Shown here piece after piece: positions 10,801 through 23,900 of a DNA stretch of 64,000 nt (position 1 is its first letter; each line of letters opens with the position of its first letter). A model generated the notes under the pieces. It did no database searches and was not told the origin of the DNA. It saw only the letters and a program-made list of their open reading frames with translations. The stretch is taken from contig OX336388.2 in assembly GCA_946902985.2 (NCBI GenBank), positions 131,070,346 to 131,134,345 on the forward strand, given 5' to 3'. Both the position numbers and the translations under genes were made by a program. The DNA is from Meconema thalassinum (Eukaryota; Arthropoda; Insecta; Orthoptera; Tettigoniidae).

Positions 10801-11451
10801 CAGGATGCATGAATCCACTTTCTCGTGTGTACCGACTCTTTGAGTTCGTTGCAGTCAATTGCTACATGTTTCCCGCAACACCCCCTAGTGCAGCGAATCC
10901 ATGACCTACTAGCCGGGCTGTGCCACGCTGACACTCGAATCACCTTTCTGTGGCTTCCAAGCCACATGGGAATTGCGGGAAATGAGTTAGCGGATCAAGC
11001 TGCAAAAGAGGCGGTATCAATACCACCTCGACCAATGGAGGTACCCGCTAGAGATATTCGCTCTCAGTTACGCCTACAAGTTCTGGCTTTTTGGGAGAGT
11101 CAGTGGCTAGCTGACCCACTGCCCAGTAAACTGAGAGCGATCAAGGGAACTACTCGCGTGTGGCGGAGCTCCTTCCGGGTCCGGAGGGAGTCCGTCATTT
11201 TGTGTAGGCTAAGGATAGGTCATACAAGATCCACCCACTCATACCTAATGAGAAGGGAAGACCCCCCACTTTGTACCTGTGGAGCCGTATTCACCGTGGC
11301 CCACATTTTTACCGAGTGTGTGGATCTTGCTGACTTACGAAGAAACCTTGGTTTGCAGACGACACTCAAACTTATATTAGCCGATAACGTGGTGGCTGCT
11401 GATCGCGTTATCCGCTTTATAAGTGAGAGTGGGTTAGGGCCAGCAATCTAA
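7812..11451 (+). pseudogene. LINE copy 1 ORF2 (EN-RT-RNase H), broken
   Basis: ORF2 starts [10 protein letters not shown] and carries an exonuclease-endonuclease-phosphatase domain (CLQES, LLGDVNAHN, SDHFPI), a reverse transcriptase (FFDLEKAYDT, PQGSVLS, YVDDLAL), an RNase H ([39 protein letters not shown]) and a C-terminal Cys/His cluster (CTCGAVFTVAH). Three lesions kill it: a frameshift near 8535-8545 between EN and RT, an in-frame stop at 8815-8817 where the sister copy has Arg, and a TGA at 10810-10812 inside RNase H. The remaining frame is otherwise continuous, so decay is modest. Confidence 0.9.
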
Positions 11452-11660
11452 ATTTTCCAGTGAACATTGACTCAACGACTTGTTCGTTTTTGAATGATAA
11501 TGTTTTGTTTTTTCCATAATTTTTGTTAATTTTTATAATTTTTATTTTTTATTTAATTGTTTGTTTTTGTTTTATTAATTTTTGGTCTTTTGAAATTTAG
11601 ATGTCCACCTCAAAATTTTAAATTCAATTCAAAATTTGTATTCTTTAATCTTTGTTAAGA

Positions 11661-11717
11661 GGGGCAGATGACCTCGTAGTTCCGCCCCTTAAAACAACAA
11701 TAACTAACTAACTAACT
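11661..11717 (+). other. LINE copy 1 3' stem-loop and TAAC tail
   Basis: GGGGC at 11661-11665 pairs with GCCCC at 11684-11688, followed by TTAAAACAACAAT and four TAAC units. The same hairpin plus tail occurs alone as short insertions at 31078-31131, 39034-39081, 43402-43447 and 52812-52860. It is probably the 3' recognition element for the element's reverse transcriptase, as known for stringent LINEs; that role is inferred. Confidence 0.7.
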
Positions 11718-11802
11718 CAGTGGAACAACGGCAAGCGATTAGCCGCCGAATGAAAAAGTTCTGGGAAGAAAAGAAAAGGAAAAATAATGTACCATTGTCT
11801 TA
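11717..11802 (+). mobile_element. LINE tail, family E, right part
   Basis: This continues the reading frame interrupted at 5414: residues QRQAISRRMKKFWEEKKRK then a stop at about 11802. A C-terminal basic KKFWEEKK-like end is common to this LINE group. It shows that copy 1 inserted close to the 3' end of an older element. Confidence 0.65.
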
Positions 11803-11908
11803 GATTCTAAGCGGTCTATAATTGGCCAAATTCTGTATATATACTGTATAAGGTAAATATTGGCAAATTTTAATATGATTCTTCATAGGAGTATGTTCTC
11901 TTTTTCAG

Positions 11909-11973
11909 TCGAGGATCCTGTGTGCAATCGAGTTGTTCTTCTCATGATGGATGTCTACAGACTGGCTGTGCAG
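11909..11973 (+). CDS. LZTR1: LZTR1 exon a (end of BTB1)
   Basis: A 65-nt exon between a tttttcag acceptor and a CAG/gtgagg donor. The first two bases complete a split codon; the rest reads [11 protein letters not shown] then [10 protein letters not shown], leading directly into [10 protein letters not shown] of the next exon. It ends in phase 0. Only this frame joins the neighbours, and another frame has a stop. It is flanked by LINE insertions on both sides. Confidence 0.85.
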
Positions 11974-14900
11974 GTGAGGAGATGAGCAGTTGTGAAAAAT
12001 AATACCTTTTTAGATTCATGAAAGTGGTTGTATTGTTTGTTTTGTTTTAAGTAATTTTTAAAAAGTATTATTAAAGTTTTTTCATAGTCTTTTGAGTCTT
12101 CAGTCTTTTGACTGATTTGATGCTGATCTCCATTCCTCCCTGTCCTGAGCTAATTGTTTCATCTCTACATAGCTACCACACCCTACATCCGAGGCAATCT
12201 AACATATTCTCACCTTGGGCTATCCCTACAGTTCTTATCCTCAACCCTTCCTTCCATAACTCAAGTTTGCTATTCCTGAGTGTCTTACTATGTGTCCTAC
12301 CAACCTATCTCTTCTCATCCTTAGCAGTCGCCAGAAACATCTCTCCTCTCCCAATCGTCTTAGTACTTCTTAATATTGGGGCATAAATACAGTACATGTT
12401 GACCGACTAGGAAGTTCTTTACTAATTATGTAATTATTATAAAAAAATGCAATTTGAAAATTGAAATATTATATTTAATGCGACATCAGAAGAACTCAGT
12501 GGTCAAATACCTGGATGTCTTATTATGTGACCTACCAACCTATCTCTTCTCTTCATTAGCAGTCGCCAGAATCATCTCTCCTCTGCCACTCATCTTAATA
12601 CCTCTTCATTTGTTACTTTATCTACCCATCTTATCTTCTTCATTCTCTTATTCTCCTTCTATTCTCCTCTTTTCTGCTGCACCAACAGTCCATAGAGTGC
12701 CACGCTACAGCCTAAGGCTTTCAAAAATGACTTTCTAATAAACTCGGACACTACAGCACAGTAATAAATCCTGAGGGTGTATATGGCTCTGAATAAGAAA
12801 GGAGCCAAATATACAAATGAAGGGAAAACCTTGAGAAAAATTCTTGGATCACAAAGACATACCATTGGGACATGGAGGAAGAGAAAGAACGACAACCTTT
12901 GCTAACACATCGAAAATATCCCCCTGTGGGTGGGGGGTTTAGAATACACCCACGGTATTCCCTGCCTGTCGTAAGAGGCGACTAAAAGGGGCGACCTTCG
13001 CTATACTTTAAGGACTCCGCGTTGTTTTGTGAATTGGACCCCCAGTGGGTGGGAGGAAGCGAATACATCCACGGTACTCCCTGCCAGTCGTAAAAGGCGA
13101 CTAAAAGGGCTTCTCGGAACGGTCCCCTTTCGAGGGTTTGACAGTCAGCTCTAAAAGACATACACCCGTGCGGTATAACTCTCATTAGGTTATATCGCAC
13201 TTCTTTCCGTCACTGCTTTCAGGGTCTGGCAACCAAAATTTCTATATGTGCGTGCTGTTAGGGGATGGGCCACTTACGCTAGCGACTACGCTCGAAAGCC
13301 TGTTCCGGTCTTGGCCGCGCCGACAGGTGGGTGTGCCATGTACCCGTTCAGTAGTATCCGCCTGACTACGCAGGTCCCCGCACAGCCGAATGTCTGAGCT
13401 GTAAAATCCAGTATATGCCAAGGGGTACATGCCGATACGGCATTGTAAAACATCGGACCCCCGGGCAATGCCTTCCTAGCTAGGCGGGCCTTGCCCTGGC
13501 TGGGTAGCGCCTACTGTGACGGCCCGTGATCGGATGTCGGTGGCATTCGGGGAGGATGATCTGGCCATGGGTTCAAAAAGAAAAATCCCCAACCAGGGTG
13601 GACCTACACCCAAACAGGGTGGTCCTACACCCAAGTCTTTAACATTTGATTCCCTACGGGAATCAACCCCCTGGGAACAATCTGTGCGTGAAAATCTGGG
13701 TGCTAACACCCCCAAGTTTCTGGTAGCTACCAGAACAGATGGGGGTGATTTCAAGCTGGTAAAGAGTATTTTGTTTTCTCGCCACATAGAAGGTGTCTAT
13801 GGTGAGCTTGAGAAAGTACAAAAGATGAGGAACGGTAACTTGTTGCTCAAGACTAGGACTGGTGAGCAAGTTGAACGACTTTTGCAATGTGACCACTTTG
13901 GCGACATTCCCGTCAAAGTGGAAAAGCACACGTCCCTGAATCTGGTCCGAGGAGTTATTTTCCACCGGGACCTGATTCTGAACACTGACGAGGAGCTCAA
14001 GGAGGATATGCAGCACCGTCACGTGACTGATGTCCGGCGCATTACGCGCAAGGTCAATGGTCAAATCGTGGATACTGGTGGTTTCATTATTTCCTTTGAG
14101 CTTTCGGTGCTCCCAGAGAAAGTCAAGGTTACAAGTTACCGTTGTGACGTACGGCCTTATATCCCTCCACCAATGAGGTGTTATAAGTGCCAGAAGTTCG
14201 GCCACATGTTATCCCGATGCTCGACCCCCAACATCTGTGGAACATGCGGTAAGGTACCACACGAAGCGGAAGAGTGCACAACACCTTATCAGTGCACTAA
14301 TTGCCCTGGATTTCATTCTCCTCGGGACAGGAACTGCCCTGTCTTCCTGCGTGAGAAGAAAATCCAGGAGATCAAAACCCTGGATGGTCTCACCTACCAG
14401 GAAGCCCGCAAGAAGTACCATACCACGATTTCGCCTTCTCCAACAATTGATTATAGAGCCATAATACCAAATTTGGTCCCGGCGACCTCATCTTTTGTAC
14501 CAGCTGTGAAACCTTCAACTGAGTTACCTGTTCTGAAGCCAGCACCTATGATAATAACGGAAAGCACGAAGGTGACTTCAACTCCACCTTCGGCCAGCAC
14601 GAAGGCTGTGCGAGCGAAGGCAGCTCCGCCCGCACAGCAGGGGAGGAAGTTGACGACTTACTCCTCACTCGGGAGGAAGTCGAAGACTTTCTCCCCACCC
14701 AAACGGTCGGCGAAAGACGCGCCGAAGCCGGCGGAGGCGGCATCGTCGACCAGGGTCAGGAAGAAGGGACCCCGAACTACGCATTCCCTTTCTCCCAAAA
14801 AGGGGAAGCCATCCGCGCCAACACCTGCGGATGCTTCTGCGCCTGGGGACGTTTCGGTCCCCAGATATGCGCGCTCCCCACGGAGTTCCCCCCGCCGCCG

Positions 14901-17900
14901 AACTGCGTCTATGAAATCTTCCACCGAGTCGATTCACTCCACGACCTCGCCTGAGGACATGGAGATTATAGTCGACGTAGTGACTGTAGATCCTCCAGAG
15001 TCAAAGTTGGAGTAGCTTGCTGCTCCACGTTATTCCCTAAGTTCACACAATGGCACTGTTACAGTGGAATTGTAACAGTTATGACAGGCATTTGACAGAA
15101 CTCCGTCAGCTTATTGCCCAATACGCAGCGAGTATAGTCTGCCTACAGGAAACAAACCTCAGACCTGATCACGAGACTGTTCTGAGAGGTTTCCGACTAT
15201 ACTCTAAAGAGCGACAAGACGCCGCCCGGGCTTCCGGGGGCGTTTGTACCTTCGTTCGCACTGACTGCTATAGTGAGGAGTTTCCACTCGCCACTCCTCT
15301 GGAAGCTATTGCAGTTCGCGTGTCCTTGCCTGCTATGACAACTGTTTGTAACGTGTACCTTCCACCGAACCAGCCCTTTGATATTAATGACGTCTTTGAT
15401 CTTGTTGATCAACTTCCAGTCCCTTTCCTAATCGTGGGTGATTTCAACGCTCATCACCCCCAATGGGGATCACCATCTTCCTGCCCCAGAGGAAGGGACG
15501 TGGAGGGCTTAATTCAAGGGTTGGATTTATCTCTATTAAATACAGGGGAAGCTACACATTTTAGCTTAGCGCACGGCACGTACTCACACATTGACTTGAG
15601 TGTGTGTAGCCGTGCGCTGGTCCCCCTATTTGGTTGGTACGTACACGACGACCTCTGTGACAGTGACCATTTCCCGATCGTTCTTACCCTTCTGACCCAG
15701 ACGCCCGTGGAGTTCCCCAGTCGTTGGGTTCTTAAGCGGGCAAATTGGCCCTCGTTTCAAGAACGAGCTGTGTTCGTTGATCTTGGTTGCCAGAGCGTCG
15801 ATGACGAGGTACAGCACATCACCGATGTGCTTCTTGCTGCCGCCGAAGAGTCCATCCCATCCTTTTCTGGGACTCCTCATCGCAAACTCGTCCCTTGGTG
15901 GACAGAGGATATTGCAGCGGCAATAAGAGACCGTCGTCGAGCTCACAAGCACTACCGTCGGCGTCCAACCATGGCCAATTTGGTGGCGTTTAAGAAATTT
16001 CGTGCCAAGGCACAGATTCTTATTCGCCAGAGTAAGAAACAATCCTGGGAACGGTATGTGTCTTCTATTACGGCACATACCCCATCCTCTCAAGTGTGGA
16101 CTATACTACGACGCATTTCGGGAATTCAGACATCTTCTACTGTACCGGGAATTTCCATTGCTAATGAACTGGTTACAGATCCTTATCGCGTTGCAAACCA
16201 TCTCGCCTCGTATTTTGCGGATATATCCGGCTGTGGATTTTAATTTTCATCCGGTTGCGATAACTATGACCCTGCCTTCGTGGCCCTGAAGCGCGAAGCG
16301 GAACGTTTCCAGCTTAGTTTTGCTTCCCGCGCTTCGGAGGAGTACAACGTGCCCTTTACGGAGTGGGAACTCCGCGGAGCGCTGGCGCTCTGCAGGGACA
16401 CGTCTCCTGGCCCGGATAATATTCACAACCAGATGCTTAAACACCTTAACGATGAGAGCATTCGCTATTTGCTCAGGGTGTTTAATCGTATCTGGTTGGA
16501 AGGTGTGTTTCCAGCGCAATGGCAGGAAGGTATCATTATACCTATCCTGAAGCCCGATAAGGATCCCAAATTGACAGGGAGTTACAGACCTATTTGTCTC
16601 ACTAACGGTTTGTGCAAGCTCTTTGAGAGGATGGTCAATCGGCGCCTGGTGTGGGTCCTGGAGAAACGGGGACTCCTGTCTGAATACCAGTGTGGTTTCA
16701 GGGCGTCTCGGTGTACCAACGACCATCTGGTATGCCTGGAGACTGCCATACAGGATGCTTTTCTCCGGAGACAGCACCTTTGACCTCGAGTAGGCCTATG
16801 ACACCACTTGGCGTTACGGCATCATCTCTACCCTGCATCAATGGAAATTCCGAGGTAACTTGCCGGTTTTTATTGCGAATTTTCTGTCCCTTCGCCTGTT
16901 CCGTGTCCGAATAGGGGGGACATATTCGCAATATCATATACAGGAAAACGGAGTCCCACAGGGATCGGTGCTTAGCGTAACATTATTTGCGATTGCCATA
17001 AACGGTATAGTCGCTGCTGCTGGTCCAGCAGTGGTACCGTCGCTATATGTAGACGACTTCGCTCTACATTATAGTGCGAAAATATGGCGGTCGCTGAACG
17101 ACAGCTACAACAAGCTATTCGGAGAGTGGAACGCTGGACACTGGAGCATGGCTTTCGATTCTCAACCGCTAAGTCCTCGGTTGTCCATTTCTGCCGAAAG
17201 CGCACCCTCCATCCAGATCCTGAGCTTTATCTGGGCAATGTAGCTTTGCCTGTTGTTGCTGCGTACCGGTTCCTTGGGCTCCTTTTCGATCAGAAATTGA
17301 CGTGGGAACCACACGTGCGGTGTTTGAAAACTGCCTGCGCTAAGAAACTCAACATGTTGCGGTTTCTTAGCGGCACATCATGGGGGGCGGACCGCGCGGT
17401 GCTCCTGCGTTTTTACAAGTCACTGATTTTATCTAGGTTAGATTATGGCAGTGTAGCATATGGTTCGGCCCGTAGGTCGGTGCTTGTTAAACTGGACAGT
17501 GTCCACCACGGCGGTGTGAGGCTGGCGACGGGTGCCTTTCGGACAAGCCCAGTCGTCAGCTTGCTCGCCGAGGCTGGCGTACCTCCTTTACACCTGAGGC
17601 GCCAACAAGTACTGCTGACCTATGCTGCAACTATTCAACAGATGCCACTTCATCCAAGCTATCCATGTTTGTTTTACAATCCGAATCGCCGGCTGTATGA
17701 TGTGCTCGCCCGAGCCACTCGGCCGGCGGGGATTCGCTTGGCTGACTTATACCGTCAGTTCCGATTTCCTTCTGTCTCCTGTATCGTCCGAGTACCTAGC
17801 AAGGCCCCTCCGTGGATGGTCTCTCGCCCTGATATCATCCTGGATCTGCACACCGGCCCCAAGTCGGACACGGACTCCTCCATCCATCGGAGGCTGTTCC

Positions 17901-20900
17901 AGTCCGTGGTGACACGGTATCCGGGATCAGGGCTTGTATTCACGGACGGTTCGAGGGTAAACGAGAAAGTAGGCTGTGCATTTGTGGTTGAGGATCGTCG
18001 GTTTCTCTTTTCACTTCCCGAGGCCTGTGGCGTGTACACTGCGGAGCTCTATGCCATCTTAGAGGCTCTGCGGTACACGTTATCAGACGATCACCAGCAC
18101 TTTCTTCTGTGTACTGACTCTCTGAGTGCGCTGCAGGTGATCGATGTGTGTTTCCCGAAGCACCCGTTGGTCCAGCGTGTGCACGACCAGTTCGTCAGTT
18201 CGTGTAACGCTGGAACCGGGGTGACCTTTGTGTGGCTTCCTAGCCACATGGGTATTGCGGGAAACGAGCTTGCTGATCAGGCGGCGAGAGAGGCAGTCGC
18301 ACTGCCCTCGCTACCGTATAAGGTGCCTGCTAGTGATGTGCGCTCTCAGTTGCGGCATTCGATCCTGTCGCATTGGGAGGAGGCATGGCGTGCCACGCCT
18401 CCACCCAACAAACTGAGAGGCATCAAGGAGACAACGAAGGTGTTGAAATCTTCCTTCCGATCTCTCCGGAAGGAAGCTGTGGTACTCTGTCGACTCCGGA
18501 TCGGCCATGGGATTGCTACGCACTCCCACTTGCTAAAGAGAGAAGATCCTCCTGTGTGTACTTGCGGCGCCCACCTAACCGTGGCACACCTTCTCTTGGA
18601 GTGTGTGGATCTGGCCGATCTGCGAGGGACTCTTAAACTGCCTAATACCCTCTCCCTTATTCTCCGTGATGATGGGCCGTCAGCTGACCTCGTCATCCGG
18701 TTCATGAGGGAGAGTGGTTACTTTTTTAAGTTTTAATGTGTAGTTACGACTTTTAATTCTGGTTAAATCTGTTTTATGATTTTTATTGTGTTATGTATTG
18801 TATTGTTCACTATGCCTTATTTGTTTTATCCTTTTTTACCATCCGCCTTTTATTCTTTTTATTCAAATAAGGCATAATTTTTGGGGCTCACTGTCTGTTT
18901 TATAAACACCATTTTCGCTTCATCCATGGCAGTGAGTTGTTTTTATCTACATCCTTTCATTTCACGCCATTTCATTTCATTAGGGGCCGATAACCTCGAT
19001 GTTAGCTCCTTAAAACAACAATTATCATCATCATCATCATCACATCGAAAATATCACTGTCACAATGCAGAAACAACAATTAAAATTCTATGATCATCTG
19101 GCGAGAACGGTCGAGAACAAAGAAGATCTTCAAATATATCACGAGATTGAAGGCTGCAACTAAGCGGGCGGAAAGGGTCCAGAAGGACGCCGTGGAAATT
19201 GGTCTTGCAGCAGATATTGTTCACAACCAGCGGGTGTTCAAGGAAATGAATTGACAACATCAAGAGAAACTACCAAAATGTAGGCTCAAAATTATAATAT
19301 CCGAAGAACAGAGAAAGATAAGAAGTGAAAGAATGAAGTGGTTCTGCGAGGAGAAGAAGAAATTAGGCGGAAATTCCTATGTTCTATGTGATCTACAGTT
19401 GGCCAAATTCGGATTAAGGTTTAAAAAAAAAACAGTACACATAGGTGAACGCAGATGGAAAATAGTGAATTACCAGGTAAGAAAACCATACTTATACAAA
19501 AGGGTGACATCACAAGTTGTCCAAAGATCCTTCTTCTTTGGAGTAGAATAACATAATAGTTCCCGGCAAGATTCCATACCTAGACATTGTCAGATAGCTA
19601 TGCCCTGCTTTCTACATCGGTCTCATTCATTTGATTGGTTCCTCAGTTCAGGGTCTGTGACAACGCGGTCATGTAGCCCTGTGTGCTTTGGGTGTGTGTA
19701 GAATCTGCCTGATAACCGGTGTTAATTGTGATGGCTGTATTACTGTGTGTTATCTGTGATTCAAGTAGGGACTGCAGATGATTAACTTTAAGTAGTTCCT
19801 ACTTTTGCTACCAAATGCTACCATCAACGACAACTAGCTGCAGACTTAGCTACTTCTGTCGATCAAAGTATTATGTGCACTCGAGTTTGAAGGTTGTTTG
19901 TGAAGTAACCAATAGACCTACATAAAATCCAATAACATCATTTTCGTCGTTCTATTTTATGTTAGTTCATGTAGGTTTGGAATTTTTAATTTATATTGTA
20001 TATTTTTTATCGCAGTTGGAACACAAAAAGGGCCCGTTTTTAAGCGTGTTTCAACCATGCATCACATTAAGAATTATTAACTCAAAAACCCGTCATCAAA
20101 TCGAATCCAAATTTTAACATAATATACATTGGAATGTTGTATAACTGGTTTATTAATTTCAAAACTTTGTGTGTCCAAGAAACAAAGTTGTTATGAAAAC
20201 CATGGACTTCCTTCGAAGCACGCCTCACATCCTGTCTGTCAAACAGATCTGATATTTCCAGTTTGTTAATATCGTTCTCAGTTTCCGCCAACCTCGTGGT
20301 ACGAACCTTCTTATTGTGCCAGAAACTGAGCAAACGATTGGTCAATCTTGTGGAAGGTATTCTCGTGATATGGCCATAAAAGGCTATTCTCTTTTTTCTC
20401 GCACAATCCGATAGTTTCTTTATATGTTCGTAGAGCTTGGAGTTATGTCGCCTACGAAATTTTTCATCTACCTTTACAGGACTGAGGTTCTTCCAATGAA
20501 TTCTCCTCTCTCCAATTTCCATCTTCTCCATCAGATGCCTTCGGTTTAAAGAAAGACACTCCATGGCTTGTAAGGCTTCTGGCCTTAGGACTGGCTTATA
20601 ATGTTTCAATTCCAAGTTACGAGATAAGCACTTCTTGTTGTAAGTGTTCTTCGTCAACCGATAGGCCATTTCTAATTTAGTGACTCGTGGATAACGCTGC
20701 CCTTTCAGATAAGTTGGATTCAATCCATTCACCAAGATACTTATATTTTTCAGTCCTCTTGATCTCTCACTGCTCCAAGACCATCTCACTGCTAGCTTCC
20801 TTTATGCTAGTGGAGAACTCTGTCTTCTCCAATGACACTAGAGTAACAGCTTTACTATATAGTCATCACTGAAACACAGGTTATCAGACAAATTGAACAC

Positions 20901-23900
20901 ATACTTACAGTCAATGATGATCGATGCAATTAATGTTCTGTCACAGTTCCACATGCGCCGGTTGGAACAGCTGTGCGTGCAGTACCTAGAGGCCACCATC
21001 AACTGCCGCAACGTGCTGGAAGCCCTCCATAACGCTTCCCAGCTCAAGTTATACTTCATCAAGGAGTTCTGTCTCAAGTACATCGTCAAGGAGACCAACT
21101 ACACGCAGATCGTCATGAGCAAAGAGTTCGAGACCCTGGACCAGCCGCTCATGGTGGAGATCATCAGACGCAGGCAGACCCCGCAAATCAAAACCCTGAC
21201 GGAGCCACAGTTCGATAACTCAGGTAACTAGGAGAATTCAACATCATATTGGTCTGTATTGACTGATAATCCTATTTAACTAAATTGCACATTTCCGTCT
21301 ATTCAATACAAAATTTATTGTTAAAATTAACTTATTTCACTTTCGGGACATGTTTCGTGCTCTATGTAGGCTCTTCATCAGCCAGGTGCCTTCATAATAT
21401 AATAAAAAACACTCACCAAAAAACACAAAGTTCATAAACAAATACGGGACGGTGAAGTCTGAAGGAAGCAACTACAAAATTTTATTATAAACTTTAGATG
21501 TCTCCTCTATAACGATGTTAATTTTTTACTATAGGTGTGCTAAGTTTTACCGTAGTCAATTTTAATGTAATTGTTAGATGTATTTGTTTATGAACTTTGT
21601 GTTTTTTGGTGAGTGTTTTTTATTATATTATGAAGGCACCTGGCTGATGAGCCTATATAGAGCTCGAAACATGTCCCGAAAGTGAAATAAGTTAATTTTA
21701 ACAATAAATTTTGTATTGAATAGACGAAAATGTGCAATTTAGTCAAATAGAACTCGGGTAACTCTATCAAGATCTCAAAGTTCATGTAGCAACCACATGA
21801 CCCTAGGCTCCTCTTTTTCATCTTTTCTGTCCACTTCCCTTGGTCAACGTTTTTTCCTTTCTGACCCCAACAGTATTAAGTAATCAAGGCCTAGGGTGAC
21901 TTGAATATTTCTTACAGTTGTCGATCGATTAAAAATTTTGATCAGTTAACCGAATGCCTTTAATCGGTTAATCGGTCGATTAATCGAACTTTAGTCGGTA
22001 ACACACAGTATCAGTTCGAGAAAAAAGAACTTTGAATATTACGAGGGGAGATCAAATATAAACGAGATTTTTTTTTTACATTTATGCATCAATCAAAAAA
22101 TATACACATATAGAGATCACTTTTCTACATAGTGTCCTGCCTTCGACACACATTTTCACCATCGGATCGGTAAGTTTTTGATGCCGTCCTGGTAGAAAGA
22201 AGATGGACGTGTAAGGAGCCACTTGCGCACAAACTTCTCTACACTTGCATCATCATCGAACCGCTGTCCTCCTAGGTCTTGTTTAAGTGGTCCAAACAAA
22301 TGGTAGTCGCAAGGCGATAAATCTGGATTGTAGGGAGGGTGTTCCAAAGGTGTCCAATGAATTTCCTCCAGTTTTTCCCGTGTTAAAGCGGCAGTATGCG
22401 GCCTTGCATTGTCGTGGAGAAGAATGACAATTTTCTGAAATCGAGCTCATCTCGGATGATCGTTTGAACACTTCCGTAACTTATTCCTACGGCTAACACA
22501 ATTTGTGAAATTTTTATTCGCCGCTCTTCTTCAGTAATGTCACGAATGGCAACAATGTTGTCTGCAGTTATGCTTGTCCGCATTCTCCTTTCAAGAGGTT
22601 CATTTTCCACTGTTTCTCTTTCTGCCACAAATTTTTTAGCCCACTCATACACTCGAGTCTGCGAAAGTGTTTCTTCCCCAAACTGTGCGCGGAGCCTTCT
22701 TAAAATTTTGCAAGGTTTGGTGCCCTGTTTTGCGAGAAATCTGATAATGATGCGTTGCGCAACAGACACGTGCACCTCTTTCTCAATCATAGCGTACTGA
22801 AGCAGCCCAGCTCCCTGCCGTGCGTGTGCACACAAACCCCTTCTTTAGACACTCCCACCAACATTCTGGCAAAGCCCAGCCTTAGATTTATTGCTAACGG
22901 CGGCGGTACATTCAAATTCCCGTTTATATTTGATCCACCCTTGTATATTTTAAAATGTTCATAATTCCATTTGCTATGACGAAGATATAATTTTAAATTT
23001 TAATTGTATTGGTGGCGTGCAAGTAAAAAATAAATAAATTCAAAAGCATTTAAGTTAATTATAGGCCTATTATTTGAAATATGTTTCAATATTGATTATT
23101 TAATGACACAAGAGTTTGAATTTGAAGTTCACAGTTACTTACAGTCACACTTCTTTGCTCCAGGATTTCAGACATGTCAGTAATTTGACATCCTCGGAAC
23201 TAAGGGCTGCGCTTCTCTTAGTAACTACATTTCCAGCTTCTTTGAACACTCTCTCGCATGGAAATGAAGTAGCTGGAATGCAAAGCCTTTTTTCGCTATG
23301 CGTGCGAGATGTAGAGGGTATGCGAAGTCATCTTCTAGATATTATCACTTTTATCTTTCTGAAGCAAAGGCATGAGCATCAGCTAACTTTAATGACCAGT
23401 CAGTCTTACATTAGCTGGCGAACGTGATGGAGTAGTGGCTTAGCTGCTTGTCTTTCACCTGGACGGCCTGGGATCAAATCCCGGTGACAGCTGGGTGGAA
23501 TTTTTACCTTAAAAATCATGTGGCGTCAGGAAGGGCATCCAGTCTTAAATCCCTGGCCAAAATCAAAATGAGCTAGGTTGGCACCGGCGATGCCAATTAA
23601 TTGGGATAAGCCAAAGAAAGAAAGGAAAATAAATCTTACAATAGCTGTTGCTAGCATGCCAAATTTACTTATTTACCGTATGGCTTTTAGTGCTGGGAGT
23701 GTCTGAGGACATGTTCGGCTCGCCTGAGTCTGTAGCTACTTCCAGCGGACACCCTTAGGGTGAGCTACAAGTTCCATTCAATTTCAAGTAGTTCCAACTT
23801 TTGCTACCAGATATCAATGATACCTAGTGGTGAACGTTGGAACTTTGATAGAGCGTTCCGACGAAATCTAACCTAACAATTTAGCTTCACACAAGTTTAG

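Larger units (their letters stand above)
5415..11717 (+). mobile_element. Near full-length RNase H-bearing LINE (copy 1)
   Basis: A 6.3-kb non-LTR retrotransposon with a duplicated structured leader, ORF1 (5969-7783), ORF2 (7812-11451) and a 3' UTR ending in a stem-loop and (TAAC)n tail. Three CCHC knuckles in ORF1 and the order endonuclease, reverse transcriptase, RNase H in ORF2 fit the I superfamily. It interrupts an older LINE tail. Flanks 5' and 3' both retain a degenerate VEQRQ-coding stretch, probably the decayed target duplication, but no clean duplication is visible. ORF2 is inactivated. A second copy of the lineage lies at 12921-19040. Confidence 0.9.
12921..19040 (+). mobile_element. 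Full-length RNase H-bearing LINE (copy 2)
   Basis: A 6.1-kb element flanked by a perfect 15-bp duplication CACATCGAAAATATC (12906-12920 and 19041-19055). It has the same layout as copy 1: duplicated leader, ORF1 13567-15015, ORF2 15050-18736, then a 3' UTR with stem-loop and an (ATC)n rather than (TAAC)n tail. Protein identity with copy 1 is clear across the whole length but far from complete, so the two are distinct lineages rather than recent sisters. It lies inside LZTR1's 9-kb intron in the sense orientation. ORF2 is disabled. Confidence 0.93.
21890..23300 (-). mobile_element. hAT transposon remnant, interrupted by a mariner
   Basis: A degenerate hAT element. Its left portion (about 21910-22005) has clustered TTAATCG/CGATTAA motifs, like subterminal repeats of BED-type hATs. 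The right portion encodes part of the hAT dimerisation domain (23163-23290). A mariner occupies 22042-22943. Outer ends are not resolved. Confidence 0.5.

Noticed and set aside
21272..21749. Foldback as an assembly-made inverted duplication
   Set aside because: Arms differ at several positions and have distinct termini with a non-duplicated centre, which is unlike a read artefact, though raw reads would settle it.
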